NCBI GenBank assembly: GCA_045660385.1
Contig: JAZRDT010000009.1
Location: forward strand, 1-64,000
Direction of reading: 5' to 3'
DNA: 64,000 nucleotides
Source: UBA1189 sp045660385
GTDB taxonomy: Bacteria; Bacteroidota; Bacteroidia; Bacteroidales; Bacteroidaceae
This document shows positions 1 to 8,611 of this stretch, one piece after another (within the stretch, counting starts at the first letter, position 1; each line of letters begins with the position of its first letter). The position numbers and the translations under genes are program-made. The notes beneath the pieces were generated by a model, which saw only the letters and a list, made by a program, of their open reading frames with translations, had not been told where the DNA came from and ran no database searches.

Positions 1-516
1 GCCGTTAACCTCGCCATCCAGCTTGGCTTCAAGTATGCCGTGAGCACTATCGGTTGGATACTGCTCCTCGTGGGTGTTGCCCTGGGCGTGCTCACCGGCT
101 CTATGGGTGCTACTTGGTTTATGGTGCTGATGATTGCGGCAGGATGCATGATCATGCTCTACAACAGTCCTGGCAAGAACATCTTCCTCAACATCGGTCT
201 CGGCCTCTGGGATGCCTACAACATGGTTACCGGCTTGCTTGGCGATGTGCTTTCTTACGTGCGTCTCTTCGCCCTCGGTCTCTCGGGAGGTATCTTGGCC
301 AGCGTGTTCAACAGCTTGGCCGTGGGTATGAGCCCCGACATCCCCGTCGTAGGATTCCTCGTGACGGCACTTATCTTCGTTGCCGGTCATGGCCTGAACA
401 TCTTCATGAACATCCTCGGCTCTATGGTACACCCCATGCGCTTGACGTTCGTGGAGTTCTTCAAGAACTCAGGCTACGAAGGTGGCGGACAGGAGTACAA
501 GCCGTTCAAGAAGTAA
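1..516 (+). CDS. atpI: V-type ATP synthase subunit I, C-terminal part (cut at window start)
   Basis: Only the last 171 residues are in the window; the reading frame is open from base 1, so the gene starts upstream. The piece is hydrophobic with several membrane helices and carries the family hallmark LSYVRLFALGL, in which the Arg (about residue 88 of this piece) is the essential arginine of subunit I/a that faces the ion site of the rotor ring. It forms the stator half-channel of the membrane Vo sector. The subunit K gene follows 170 nt downstream on the same strand, the usual Bacteroidales V-ATPase order. Family assignment is firm; the N-terminal cytoplasmic arm cannot be seen. Confidence 0.93.
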   Translation, partial: AVNLAIQLGFKYAVSTIGWILLLVGVALGVLTGSMGATWFMVLMIAAGCMIMLYNSPGKNIFLNIGLGLWDAYNMVTGLLGDVLSYVRLFALGLSGGILASVFNSLAVGMSPDIPVVGFLVTALIFVAGHGLNIFMNILGSMVHPMRLTFVEFFKNSGYEGGGQEYKPFKK

Positions 517-542
517 TGAACGAAAACGTTAACATCGTATAA

Positions 543-630
543 TGTCATTCTGAGCAACGCGAAGAATCTCGTATTCTGCAAAGTTCTGCATAGTCCCTGC
601 GCGGGATCCTTCACTTTGTTCAGGATGACA
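543..630. repeat. Interspersed inverted repeat between atpI and atpK
   Basis: The left end TGTCATTCTGAGCAACGCGA (543-562) is matched in reverse complement by the right end, which closes with TTCAGGATGACA (619-630). The 28-nt arms agree at about 22 positions. Sequences of this TGTCATTCTGAGC...GATCCTTC...GGATGACA type are, from memory, scattered between genes in many Bacteroidetes and other genomes. No coding potential. It lies inside what should be one transcript. Confidence 0.6.
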
Positions 631-686
631 AGGATAAGAAAAACTAAAAACAAAAAATTAATAACAACTTAAAACATTTATTTATT

Positions 687-1148
687 ATGTCAACAACATT
701 ATTGATTGCCTACATTGGCATTGGTTTGATGATTGCCCTTTCGGGTATTGGTTCAGCTTATGGTGTAACTATCGCTGGTAATGCAGCTCTCGGTGCATTG
801 AAGAAGACCGACAAGTTCGGTAACTTCCTCGTGCTCACCGCTCTTCCCGGTACACAGGGTCTGTATGGTTTCGCAGGTTACTACATTTTCCAGAACATCA
901 ACGCTGTTCTCTCTCCTGAGATGACCGCTATTCAGGCTGCAGCCGTATTGGGTGCTGGTGCAGCTCTCGGTCTCGTAGGTTTGTTCTCAGCTATCCGTCA
1001 GGGTCAGGTATGTGCTAACGGTATCGCAGGTATCGGTCAGGGCTACGACGTGTTCTCTAAGACCTTGATCTTCGCCGTATTCCCCGAGCTCTACGCTATC
1101 GTAGCCCTCGCAGGTGTGTTCCTCATCAGCGGTGCTGTAGTTGCATAA
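687..1148 (+). CDS. atpK: V-type ATP synthase subunit K (proteolipid rotor ring)
   Basis: 153 residues with two fused hairpins, i.e. four membrane helices, the length of a duplicated V-type proteolipid and not of an 80-residue F-type subunit c. It builds the rotor ring of the Vo sector. The ion-binding carboxylate is Glu134 in FPELYAI. The LPGTQGLYGF motif (53-62) and Gln105 line up with the Na+ ligands known from Enterococcus hirae NtpK (Leu61, Thr64, Gln65, Gln110, Glu139) with constant offsets of 8 and 5. This favours Na+ coupling, which is an inference. It starts at an ATG after an AT-rich stretch without a Shine-Dalgarno sequence and ends before a strong terminator. Confidence 0.95.
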   Translation: MSTTLLIAYIGIGLMIALSGIGSAYGVTIAGNAALGALKKTDKFGNFLVLTALPGTQGLYGFAGYYIFQNINAVLSPEMTAIQAAAVLGAGAALGLVGLFSAIRQGQVCANGIAGIGQGYDVFSKTLIFAVFPELYAIVALAGVFLISGAVVA

Positions 1149-1182
1149 TCCTCCCTACTATAGTATAGGATACAAATAGAGT

Positions 1183-1220
1183 AGCGGTAGCCTCCTTACG
1201 GAGTGCTGCCGCTTTTTTTT
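1183..1220 (+). terminator. Rho-independent terminator after atpK
   Basis: AGCGGTAGCCTCC (1183-1195) pairs with GGAGTGCTGCCGCT (1200-1213) with one G-U pair and one bulge, around a TTAC loop, followed at once by a run of T. It closes the V-ATPase operon 35 nt after the atpK stop. Confidence 0.85.
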
Positions 1221-1255
1221 TATCACTTAAGTTTCGCAAGATCAACTTGTCGTAG

Positions 1256-2161
1256 TTAATCTGAAAATGGTTCAAACATTTTAGTGCTTAAGTATTTCTC
1301 TGCACGGTCAGGGAATACGACAACAATGTTCCCTTTTTCTAACTTTCTCGCAGTGCGCAAGGCTGCTATCATGACGGCCCCACTGCTCATGCCAGCAAAT
1401 ATACCTTCTTGGGCAATGATTTGTCGGGCCATTTCAATGGCCTCCTCACTCTCTATCATCTCTTGTATGTCGATCAGTGAGGGTTTATAAATTTCTGGAA
1501 TGATGGCCTCGTTCATGTTCTTCAGTCCCTGTATATAGTGTCCCTTTATCGGGTGGGCACACACCACTTTGATATCAGGTTTCATTGCACGCAAAAAGCG
1601 CGATACTCCCATGATAGTGCCCGATGTGCCTATGGCACATACTAGATAATCTATCTTTCCCTCAGTCTGTTGCCATATCTCTATGGCCGTTCTCTCATAG
1701 TGTGCAAGGTAGTTGGCTGCATTGGCAAACTGATAGGGCATAAAGTACTTGTCTGGTGACTCCTCAACCATTCTCTTTGCCATTCTAATGGCTCCGTCAG
1801 TACCCTCCTCAGCAGGTGTCAAGATGACCTTTACCCCATACGAACGCAGTATCTTACGTCGTTCTACAGACACAGCACTGCTCATTACAATCTCTACAGG
1901 GTATCCTTTCACGATGCCGACCATGGCGAGGCCTATGCCCGTGTTTCCTGAACTTGGTTCGATGATTGTATGTCCTTTTCTAAGCACCCCTTCGCGTTCG
2001 GCGCGTTCTATCATACGTAGTGCAATGCGATCCTTGATGCTACCGGTAGGGTTGAACCCCTCCAATTTAGCGTATATATTTACTTGAGGATTTGGGCATA
2101 GCCTATTGATACGCACCATGGGCGTGTTACCTATAGTTTCTAAGATATTTTCTCTTATCAT
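1256..2161 (-). CDS. cysM: Cysteine synthase (O-acetylserine sulfhydrylase, CysK/CysM family)
   Basis: 301 residues, PLP fold type II. Makes cysteine from O-acetylserine and sulfide in the cytoplasm. PLP lysine Lys43 in TGSIKDR, substrate loop SGNTG at 71-75, phosphate loop GTSGT at 178-182, and the PLP-nitrogen Ser region MSSGAV at 258-263. The ERRKILRSYG stretch is closer to the CysM than the CysK branch, but I would not separate the two on sequence reading alone. It stands alone, about 290 nt downstream of folC on the same strand. The start follows the family start MIxENILExIGNTP. Confidence 0.9.
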   Translation of the reverse strand: MIRENILETIGNTPMVRINRLCPNPQVNIYAKLEGFNPTGSIKDRIALRMIERAEREGVLRKGHTIIEPSSGNTGIGLAMVGIVKGYPVEIVMSSAVSVERRKILRSYGVKVILTPAEEGTDGAIRMAKRMVEESPDKYFMPYQFANAANYLAHYERTAIEIWQQTEGKIDYLVCAIGTSGTIMGVSRFLRAMKPDIKVVCAHPIKGHYIQGLKNMNEAIIPEIYKPSLIDIQEMIESEEAIEMARQIIAQEGIFAGMSSGAVMIAALRTARKLEKGNIVVVFPDRAEKYLSTKMFEPFSD

Positions 2162-2453
2162 AGCATGGTATATGTAGTCAGGCTTTCAGTTTCTGTGTTC
2201 TTTTATCTTGAAACAGTGATTGTCACATTAACACTTTTGCAACTCTTAATGTTTTCCTCAATTTTTATACAATGAGACTAATTTTTTTGTTGTGTCAACT
2301 TTTTTAGTATATATCAATAATCTATTTATGGGAAATAATGTAAACGAGCAAGGAATAATGAAATAGACCGATTTCATTATTCCTTACTATCAATACGGAT
2401 TGATTGTAAAAACAGATTATTTAGTTCTATCTAAAGTTTTAATGAGGATGTAA
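2162..2453. other. Non-coding gap between folC and cysM
   Basis: 292 nt, AT-rich, no credible ORF on either strand. It holds the perfect hairpin at 2350-2385. I do not see a clean TAnnTTTG box for cysM on the minus strand, so the cysM promoter is unassigned. Confidence 0.6.
2350..2385. repeat. Perfect 15-bp inverted repeat downstream of folC
   Basis: AAGGAATAATGAAAT (2350-2364), loop AGACCG, then ATTTCATTATTCCTT (2371-2385). The arms match exactly. It lies about 70 nt past the folC stop in the direction of folC transcription. There is no U-run on either side and the stem is AT-rich, so it is not a textbook terminator; it could be a degraded one, an RNA 3' end stabiliser or an operator. Confidence 0.6.
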
Positions 2454-3743
2454 TCAACCTAAATTATAACAGGCAAGCAAATCGGCAACGATGAAGCTGC
2501 TGCCACCCACGTAGATGAAGTCGTTGCCATTGGCCTCGGCAAGTGCGGCCTCGGTGGCTGCAGCAACGGATGGGTAGGTGGTTCCATGCAGGGTGTGCTT
2601 GGCTGCCAAAGTCTGTAGCTCTTTGCAGGGGAGCGCGCGGGCTACACTGGCCTGGGTGAAATAGTAAGTGGCGTGCTTGGGCAACAGGGCGAGTACGGCG
2701 TTGATGTCTTTGTCGTTGACCATACCGAAGACGATGCGCAATTGTTTGCAGGGTTGCGCCAGAATCTGGGGTACAATGTATTGGAATCCACCAATATTGT
2801 GCCCTGTGTCGCAAATGAGGCGGGGTGAGTTGTTGAGTTGTTGCCAGCGCCCCATAAGTCCGGTGAGTTGGCATACCTGAGCAAATCCGTTGCGTAGGGC
2901 CTCTTCGCTGATGGTGTATCCGATATGTTGAAGTTCACCGATGGCATAGAGTAGGGTGTTGACATTCTTCTCTTGGCAGTAGCCGCGGAGTGCTACCTGC
3001 AAGTCACTGTAGCGTGATGTTTGGTAAATGTCGTAGTTGGCATCGCCACATTTGCTCACAATCATGGGTATTTCTTGTGCGAAAGTGATGGGGGCTTGCT
3101 TTGCGGTAGCTTCGTCGAGGAATACGGGGCGGGTCTCGTCGTTGTGTTCACCAATGATAATGGGTGTGTGAGGCTTGATGATGCCGGCCTTCTCGTGGGC
3201 AATCTTGCCGAGTGTGTCGCCCAGGAAACCTACGTGATCGAAACTGATATTGGTGATGACGGTGAGGTCTGGACTGATGATGTTGGTGCAGTCGAGTCGT
3301 CCCCCCAATCCTACTTCGATGACGGCCACATCGACCTGTTGCTCTGCAAAGTAGTGGAAAGCCATCGCTGTGGTGAGCTCAAAGAACGAGGGGTGTAGAG
3401 GTTCGAAAAAGAAGCGGTGCTGCGCAACAAAGTCGATGACAAACTGCTTGCTTATCATCTGTCCGTTCACACGGATGCGCTCGCGGAAATCTACCAAGTG
3501 GGGTGAGGTGTAGAGTCCTACCTTGTAGCCTGCCGACTGAAGCACGGCAGCCAACGTGTGTGAGCATGAGCCCTTGCCGTTGGTACCTGCTACGTGCAGG
3601 GTGCGGAACTTACGATGGGGGTGACTGAAATGCTCATCCAGGGCATGGGTGTTGCTCAGTCCCTCTTTATAGGCTCCCTGTCCGATGTTTTGGAACAGGG
3701 GGGCGCTATTATATAAATAGGTAATGGTTTCTTGGTAGGTCAT
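2454..3743 (-). CDS. folC: Bifunctional folylpolyglutamate synthase / dihydrofolate synthase
   Basis: 429 residues, Mur ligase superfamily, the family's usual length. Adds glutamate to dihydropteroate and to folates in the cytoplasm. The ATP loop GTNGKGS is at 53-59, followed by YTSPHL and the central ligase motif EVGLGGRLDCTN. The C-terminal domain has the DTGHN motif before the final Rossmann-like half. Minus strand, separated from threonine aldolase upstream by a 262-nt gap rich in repeats. Confidence 0.93.
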   Translation of the reverse strand: MTYQETITYLYNSAPLFQNIGQGAYKEGLSNTHALDEHFSHPHRKFRTLHVAGTNGKGSCSHTLAAVLQSAGYKVGLYTSPHLVDFRERIRVNGQMISKQFVIDFVAQHRFFFEPLHPSFFELTTAMAFHYFAEQQVDVAVIEVGLGGRLDCTNIISPDLTVITNISFDHVGFLGDTLGKIAHEKAGIIKPHTPIIIGEHNDETRPVFLDEATAKQAPITFAQEIPMIVSKCGDANYDIYQTSRYSDLQVALRGYCQEKNVNTLLYAIGELQHIGYTISEEALRNGFAQVCQLTGLMGRWQQLNNSPRLICDTGHNIGGFQYIVPQILAQPCKQLRIVFGMVNDKDINAVLALLPKHATYYFTQASVARALPCKELQTLAAKHTLHGTTYPSVAAATEAALAEANGNDFIYVGGSSFIVADLLACYNLG

Positions 3744-3923
3744 TGTTCTTTATATGTCTAATGTCAACGGTCAAACGCCGAACTCCGATGCGGTATGAAA
3801 GCGTCGGATGCGACGGCTGCTGGTTCATCAGCACTATGGAGTCTCGCTTGCGAGGTTGAGAGCATAAACTTGCTTAATCTATGCCGAGCAACGAGGAGGA
3901 AAAGCCTGCGCAGCAGGATTAAC

Positions 3924-4011
3924 GGTTAATGGTTAGTGGTTAATGGTTAAAGAAATTTTACCTTGGTTATCGTTTTCATTACCTTTAACCCTTAACCCTT
4001 AACCTTTAACC
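3924..4011. repeat. Inverted tandem heptamer array (GGTTAAN x4 / NTTAACC x4)
   Basis: Four head-to-tail heptamers GGTTAAT, GGTTAGT, GGTTAAT, GGTTAAA fill 3924-3951; four of the opposite sense, TTTAACC, CTTAACC, CTTAACC, TTTAACC, fill 3984-4011. The two 28-nt blocks can fold into one long hairpin with a 32-nt loop. The right block includes the stop codon and last sense codon of the threonine aldolase gene. The rest of the gap (3744-3923) contains short hairpins such as CTCGCTTGCGAG and CCTGCGCAGCAGG. Confidence 0.75.
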
Positions 4012-5046
4012 CCTCATCGCTAATATGTCTTCAATCAGACAATCGACATTCTCGCTCTTTGTCGCCCAACTGGTGCAGATGCGCACGGCTGTGTGCTCTT
4101 CATCGACGCGTTGCCAAAATGAGAACAGATATTTCTTTGACAGTTCTTCGTATTGTGCATTGCTGAGAATGGGGAACTGCTGATTTGTGGGGCTGTCGAT
4201 CAAGAACTTGATACCTTTGGCTTGAAGTGCAGCCTTGATGCGCATGGCTTGGTCGATGGCGTGCTGGGCAATCTGCATATATAGATTATCGGTAAAAAGC
4301 TGTGCAAACTGTATGCCGAGCAAGCGACCTTTGGCAAGCATACCGCCGTGGCGCTTGATGCTATAGCGGAAATCGCGCTTTAATGCATCGTTGCTGATTA
4401 CTACCGCCTCTCCAAACAAGGCACCTACTTTTGTGCCACCAATGTAGAATACATCGGTCAATGTGGCCAATTTGGGTAAGGTAATGTCGCTGTCGGGTGA
4501 ACATAGCCCGTAGCCGAGGCGTGCTCCATCGACAAATAGGGGCAAGGAATACTTGCGGCATATAGTGCTGATGGATTCCAATTCTGCGAGGGTATATACA
4601 GTGCCAACTTCGGTGGGGAATGATATGTATACCATACCGGGCTGTACCATGTGCTCGGGACCATCTTCGTGCTGATGAGCAAGTACGGCTTCTTCAATTT
4701 GTGTAGCTGTCAGTTTGCCATCGGCCGATGCGATGGAGAGTACCTTGTGTCCGGTACTCTCTATCGCTCCCGTTTCGTGTACATTGATATGTCCGCTTCC
4801 TGCTGTAAGAACTCCCTGATAAGGGCGTAGTATATGGGAGATGACGGTGGTGTTGGTTTGTGTGCCACCTACGAGGAAGTGAACATCGATGTTGTTGTTA
4901 TCGCATGCCTGCTGTATGAGCAATCTTGCCTGATGGCAATAGTGATCCTCACCATAACCGATGGTCTGCTCCATATTGCTTTCGAGCAGACGTTGCATAA
5001 TCAACGGGTGTGCTCCCTCGTTGTAGTCACATTGGAATTGTATCAT
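4006..5046 (-). CDS. ltaE: Low-specificity L-threonine aldolase (PLP, beta-eliminating lyase fold)
   Basis: 346 residues, fold type I PLP enzyme. Cleaves threonine or allo-threonine to glycine and acetaldehyde in the cytoplasm. PLP lysine Lys206 in GGTKVGALFG and the PLP Asp in VDGARLG (Asp174) are in place. The gene follows dipeptidyl peptidase IV by 37 nt on the same strand, so it is probably the last cistron of an ansA, DPP IV, ltaE run. Its stop codon lies inside the heptamer repeat array. Threonine aldolase is preferred over tyrosine phenol-lyase type relatives by length and by the GGT-K-G motif. Confidence 0.88.
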   Translation of the reverse strand: MIQFQCDYNEGAHPLIMQRLLESNMEQTIGYGEDHYCHQARLLIQQACDNNNIDVHFLVGGTQTNTTVISHILRPYQGVLTAGSGHINVHETGAIESTGHKVLSIASADGKLTATQIEEAVLAHQHEDGPEHMVQPGMVYISFPTEVGTVYTLAELESISTICRKYSLPLFVDGARLGYGLCSPDSDITLPKLATLTDVFYIGGTKVGALFGEAVVISNDALKRDFRYSIKRHGGMLAKGRLLGIQFAQLFTDNLYMQIAQHAIDQAMRIKAALQAKGIKFLIDSPTNQQFPILSNAQYEELSKKYLFSFWQRVDEEHTAVRICTSWATKSENVDCLIEDILAMRG

Positions 5047-5083
5047 ATTAAATATACAGGATCTTAATCATTCTAATGATTGA

Positions 5084-7336
5084 TTATTTCGCTTCTGTCC
5101 AGTTCGGGGGATTTATTCCCATGAGGTGACGCACGAAGAAGTCGTATCGCTTGTGCTCGCCATAGGCCTCACCCATGGTGTGGCGTTGGCCGGGGAGGAA
5201 GACAAACTCGAAGTCCTTGCCTGCCTTCACGAGGGCATTGACAACCTGCATGGTAGATGCGGGGTCAACATTGTCGTCCATCTCGCCCACAACAAGCATC
5301 AAGGGACGGGTGAGCAGGTGTGCATTCTCTACGTTGCTGCCCTCCTTGTACTGGTCGCCTACGGGATAGCCAAGCCACTGCTCGTTCCACCAGATCTTAT
5401 CCATGCGGTTGTCGTGGCATCCGCAAGCAGAGTAGGCTGCCTTATAGAAGTCGGGGTGGAAGAGTACGGCGGTCATTGCCTCCTGACCACCGGCAGAGCA
5501 TCCGTAGATACCTACACGGTTGATATCCATATAGGGGTATTTCTCGGCTGCAGCTCGTATCCAGCTGATGTGGTCGGGGAGACCGGCATCCTTGAGGTTC
5601 TTGTGGCAGATGTTTTCAAATTCGCGTGAGCGGAATGAGGTGCCCATACCATCGACCATGACAACGATGAAACCAAGCTCGGCAATGGAACTCATGTAAT
5701 AGTGGTGAGCGGTGAATGCCTTGGGAACATAGTGGTCGCCAGGACCCTGGTAGATGTACTCGAGGATGGGGTATTGCTTCGAGGGGTCGAAGTTTGAGGG
5801 ACGGATGATGAGTCCCCACATGTCGGTCTTGCCGTCGCGACCCTTGGCTGCAAATACCTCGGGAGCGCGCCAGCCTTCGGCTTCAAGACGGGTGATGTCG
5901 GCTGTCTCGAGAGCCATCACTGCACGACCGTCCTTGGCATCGCGCAATACGGTTACGGGAGCATCGTTGGCGGTAGAGTATACGTCGACAAGGTATTGCA
6001 TGTCGCGTGAGAACCATGCCTTGTGTGTGCCACGCTCGGGAGTGAGGTCGGTAAATCCATTGCCGTCGAAGCCTACACGGTAGTAACGGATGTGGTAGGG
6101 GTCTTCGTCGGTCTGTACACCATTGGCAGTGAAGTAGATCAATTCGTTTGCTTCATCGATGCGTACGATTTCGCGTACATACCATTCGCCCTTGGTAATC
6201 TGGTGGAGGGGCTGGCCTGTGGTTCGGTCGTACATGTAGAGGTGGTTCCAGTTGTCGCGCTCGCTTGACCAGATGATGCGTCGGCCATCCTTGAGGTGGT
6301 GGCGGAAGATACGTGAGTAGTTGACATACTTGTCGCTGCTCTCCTCGATGATGGGGCGCACGCTGCCATCCTCGGCTGAGAGCTCGAGGATGCGGTAGTT
6401 CTGATGACCACGCTCGTTGAACTCGAAGGTCAGGGTGCGGCTGTCCTTATCCCATCGGGGACGACTGATGTTGTATTGGTGCTCGAAGAGTTCGGTAGAG
6501 GGGATGATGGCACGGCCTGTCTCTACCTCATAGATGCAGGGAACCTTGAAGGGAAGTTCGTCACCGGGTTTGGCATACTCCTGCTTGTGGAGCTTGGGCT
6601 GCAACTGATCGGCAGGCGATGACTCTACATAGTATACGTAACGCTTCTCGGTGGGGCGGATCTTGCATGATACAACCTTGCGGCTATCGGGGCTCCACTG
6701 GATGTAGGCAGAATAGTAGTTGGCCAAGGTGCCATCGATGCTGAGTTGGCGCTCGCGACCTGTCGCACGCTCACGTACATATATGTTATGGTTCTTGATG
6801 TAGGCGGTGTACTTGCCATCGGGTGAAGGTACGGGTGAAGCTTCAAGCTCGTCGTCGCGCTCCATCCAGTGGCGCTGACGTCCGGGGCGTTGAAGGAATG
6901 CATTAGCTTGTGGTGTACTTTCCTCGGTAAGTTGGTTCTTACGGGTGTTGTAGGTCCAGCGATGGCCATTAGTTTGGAAATGGATGATGTCGAGCTTCTC
7001 CTCTACGGTGAGGCGCTCGAGGTTCAGACCTTTAGCACGGAACTCGCGTTTTGTAGCCTCACTGAGTGCTTTTGCAAGCTTGTCGTGGTTGAAAAGTTCG
7101 GTGCGCTTCTGCTTAGTGGCATCTACAACGACATAGATGCGACCCTCGGGAGTGTTGCGCACATACCAAAAATAGTGGGTATCACCAATCCAGTTGGGCT
7201 GTACATTGTCATAATATACTTTGCCAGAATACTTGGCACGCTGCTCGAAAGCACGCTTGTAGTCCTCTGTGGTGCCTTGGGCCAGCAAGTTGGTGCTGAG
7301 GCATGTGAGGAACATGAGGAATAGTAGCTTTTTCAT
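5084..7336 (-). CDS. Dipeptidyl peptidase IV, S9 family, exported
   Basis: About 750 residues from the chosen start, the normal size of bacterial DPP IV. The chosen Met begins MKKLLFLMFLTCLSTNLLAQ, a clean signal peptide; the longer reading adds seven residues with no homology look. An N-terminal beta-propeller (roughly 40-500) precedes the alpha/beta hydrolase domain. The triad is visible: Ser in GCSAGG (about 614), Asp in EMDDNVD (about 688), His in GQRHTMG (about 719). It removes Xaa-Pro dipeptides in the periplasm or at the surface. Linked to ansA (35 nt) and ltaE (37 nt), which suggests a peptide and amino-acid use operon. Confidence 0.9.
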   Translation of the reverse strand: MKKLLFLMFLTCLSTNLLAQGTTEDYKRAFEQRAKYSGKVYYDNVQPNWIGDTHYFWYVRNTPEGRIYVVVDATKQKRTELFNHDKLAKALSEATKREFRAKGLNLERLTVEEKLDIIHFQTNGHRWTYNTRKNQLTEESTPQANAFLQRPGRQRHWMERDDELEASPVPSPDGKYTAYIKNHNIYVRERATGRERQLSIDGTLANYYSAYIQWSPDSRKVVSCKIRPTEKRYVYYVESSPADQLQPKLHKQEYAKPGDELPFKVPCIYEVETGRAIIPSTELFEHQYNISRPRWDKDSRTLTFEFNERGHQNYRILELSAEDGSVRPIIEESSDKYVNYSRIFRHHLKDGRRIIWSSERDNWNHLYMYDRTTGQPLHQITKGEWYVREIVRIDEANELIYFTANGVQTDEDPYHIRYYRVGFDGNGFTDLTPERGTHKAWFSRDMQYLVDVYSTANDAPVTVLRDAKDGRAVMALETADITRLEAEGWRAPEVFAAKGRDGKTDMWGLIIRPSNFDPSKQYPILEYIYQGPGDHYVPKAFTAHHYYMSSIAELGFIVVMVDGMGTSFRSREFENICHKNLKDAGLPDHISWIRAAAEKYPYMDINRVGIYGCSAGGQEAMTAVLFHPDFYKAAYSACGCHDNRMDKIWWNEQWLGYPVGDQYKEGSNVENAHLLTRPLMLVVGEMDDNVDPASTMQVVNALVKAGKDFEFVFLPGQRHTMGEAYGEHKRYDFFVRHLMGINPPNWTEAK

Positions 7337-7371
7337 GTTGTTATATTTTATGTTCATTAATTGTTTTTTGC

Positions 7372-8418
7372 TTAATCAACCGTGATTTCTCCAGCCAAAG
7401 AGCGGTTCATCGCCTCACGGATGGCTTCGGGCTTCAAGCCTTGCCCCATCAGATACATCAGTTTGGTGAGCGCAGCCTCTACGGTAGAGTCGTGCCCGCT
7501 GATGATGCCAGCCTCGAGCAACTGTAGACCGGTCTCGTAGAGGTTCATCTTTACGCTTCCAGTAGAGCACTGTGTGATGTTGACGATGATCTTACCCGTT
7601 TCGGTGGCTTTGGCAAGTGCTTTAGTGAGCCATTTGGCACGCGGTGCATTTCCGCTACCGAAGGTGCGGAAGATGATTCCCTTGAGCCATTTTCCCTGTA
7701 GAATTTTCTTAACGACCTGAGGTTGCATGCCCGGAAAGAGTGAGAAGATGATGATATCGGTATTCATCTTGTAGTGGGGAGTGAGTACGGCATTAGGGTC
7801 GTAAGGCTTGATGAAGTGACGGTAATATTGTATCTCAATGCCGGAGTGGGCCAGAATGGGGTAGTTGTTAGACTCGAAAGCGTCGAAATTTTCGGCACTG
7901 ATTTTGGTGGTGCGATTACCACGCATGAGTTTTTCGTGGAAGAAAACGCACACCTCTGGCACGATGGGTGTGCCATCTTGGTTTTTGGCCGCAGCTATTT
8001 CAATAGCCGTAAGGAGGTTTTCCTTACCATCGGTGCGGAGTGCTCCAATAGGCAATTGGCTTCCAGTGAGGATGACGGGCTTCATCAGTCCTTCGAGCAT
8101 GAAACTAAGTGCCGAGGCTGTAAAGGCCATAGTGTCGGTACCATGAAGGATGACAAATCCATCGTATTGCTCGTAATTACTATAGATGGTACCCACAAGT
8201 TCGGCCCAACATTCAGGATTCATGTCTGACGAGTCGATGGGCGGATTGAATGCAATGGAGAAGATGTCGAGATTGAATTGTCTGATCTCGGGGACATGTT
8301 TTAGGAGATGGTCAAAATTGAAATTCTCTAAGGCGCCAGTCTCTGGATTCTGAATCATACCGATGGTACCACCGGTGTAGATGAGAAGTATGGAGGCTGG
8401 TTTGGATGTTTGGTTCAT
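7372..8418 (-). CDS. ansA: L-asparaginase, type I (cytoplasmic)
   Basis: 348 residues. Hydrolyses asparagine to aspartate and ammonia. Two catalytic Thr motifs: TGGTIGM at 15-21 and HGTDTM at 92-97. No signal peptide, which fits type I. It is the first gene of a minus-strand run into DPP IV. A TATCTTCG box (8442-8449 on the minus strand), one base off the -7 consensus, lies about 25 nt upstream. Confidence 0.92.
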   Translation of the reverse strand: MNQTSKPASILLIYTGGTIGMIQNPETGALENFNFDHLLKHVPEIRQFNLDIFSIAFNPPIDSSDMNPECWAELVGTIYSNYEQYDGFVILHGTDTMAFTASALSFMLEGLMKPVILTGSQLPIGALRTDGKENLLTAIEIAAAKNQDGTPIVPEVCVFFHEKLMRGNRTTKISAENFDAFESNNYPILAHSGIEIQYYRHFIKPYDPNAVLTPHYKMNTDIIIFSLFPGMQPQVVKKILQGKWLKGIIFRTFGSGNAPRAKWLTKALAKATETGKIIVNITQCSTGSVKMNLYETGLQLLEAGIISGHDSTVEAALTKLMYLMGQGLKPEAIREAMNRSLAGEITVD

Positions 8419-8441
8419 AGGTTAACATTTGATTTTCTGTG

Positions 8442-8449
8442 CGAAGATA
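8442..8449 (-). promoter_or_regulatory. Possible -7 box for ansA
   Basis: TATCTTCG on the minus strand, one mismatch to TAnnTTTG, 24 nt before the ansA start. Weak call. Confidence 0.4.
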
Positions 8450-8555
8450 ATGAAAAGTCGTCTTATGAACAAAACAATCGTGATATATGCGCGTTTCTTT
8501 AATAAGTTAATAAAATATTAAGGGTAAAATGTTTGTTTGATAAAGCAATTTGCTT

Positions 8556-8563
8556 TATTTTCG
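8556..8563 (+). promoter_or_regulatory. Possible promoter of the DUF308 gene
   Basis: TATTTTCG, one base off the -7 consensus, with TTTG at 8532-8535 exactly 20 nt upstream as expected for the -33 element. Confidence 0.45.
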
Positions 8564-8611
8564 TTGCAAAATTTAAAAATCCGTTAATAGTTAATTCGTA
8601 TTGGTTGTATT

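Noticed and set aside
3924..4011. Possible CRISPR or iteron array
   Set aside because: Units are 7 nt without spacers and inverted in the second half; no cas or rep gene nearby.
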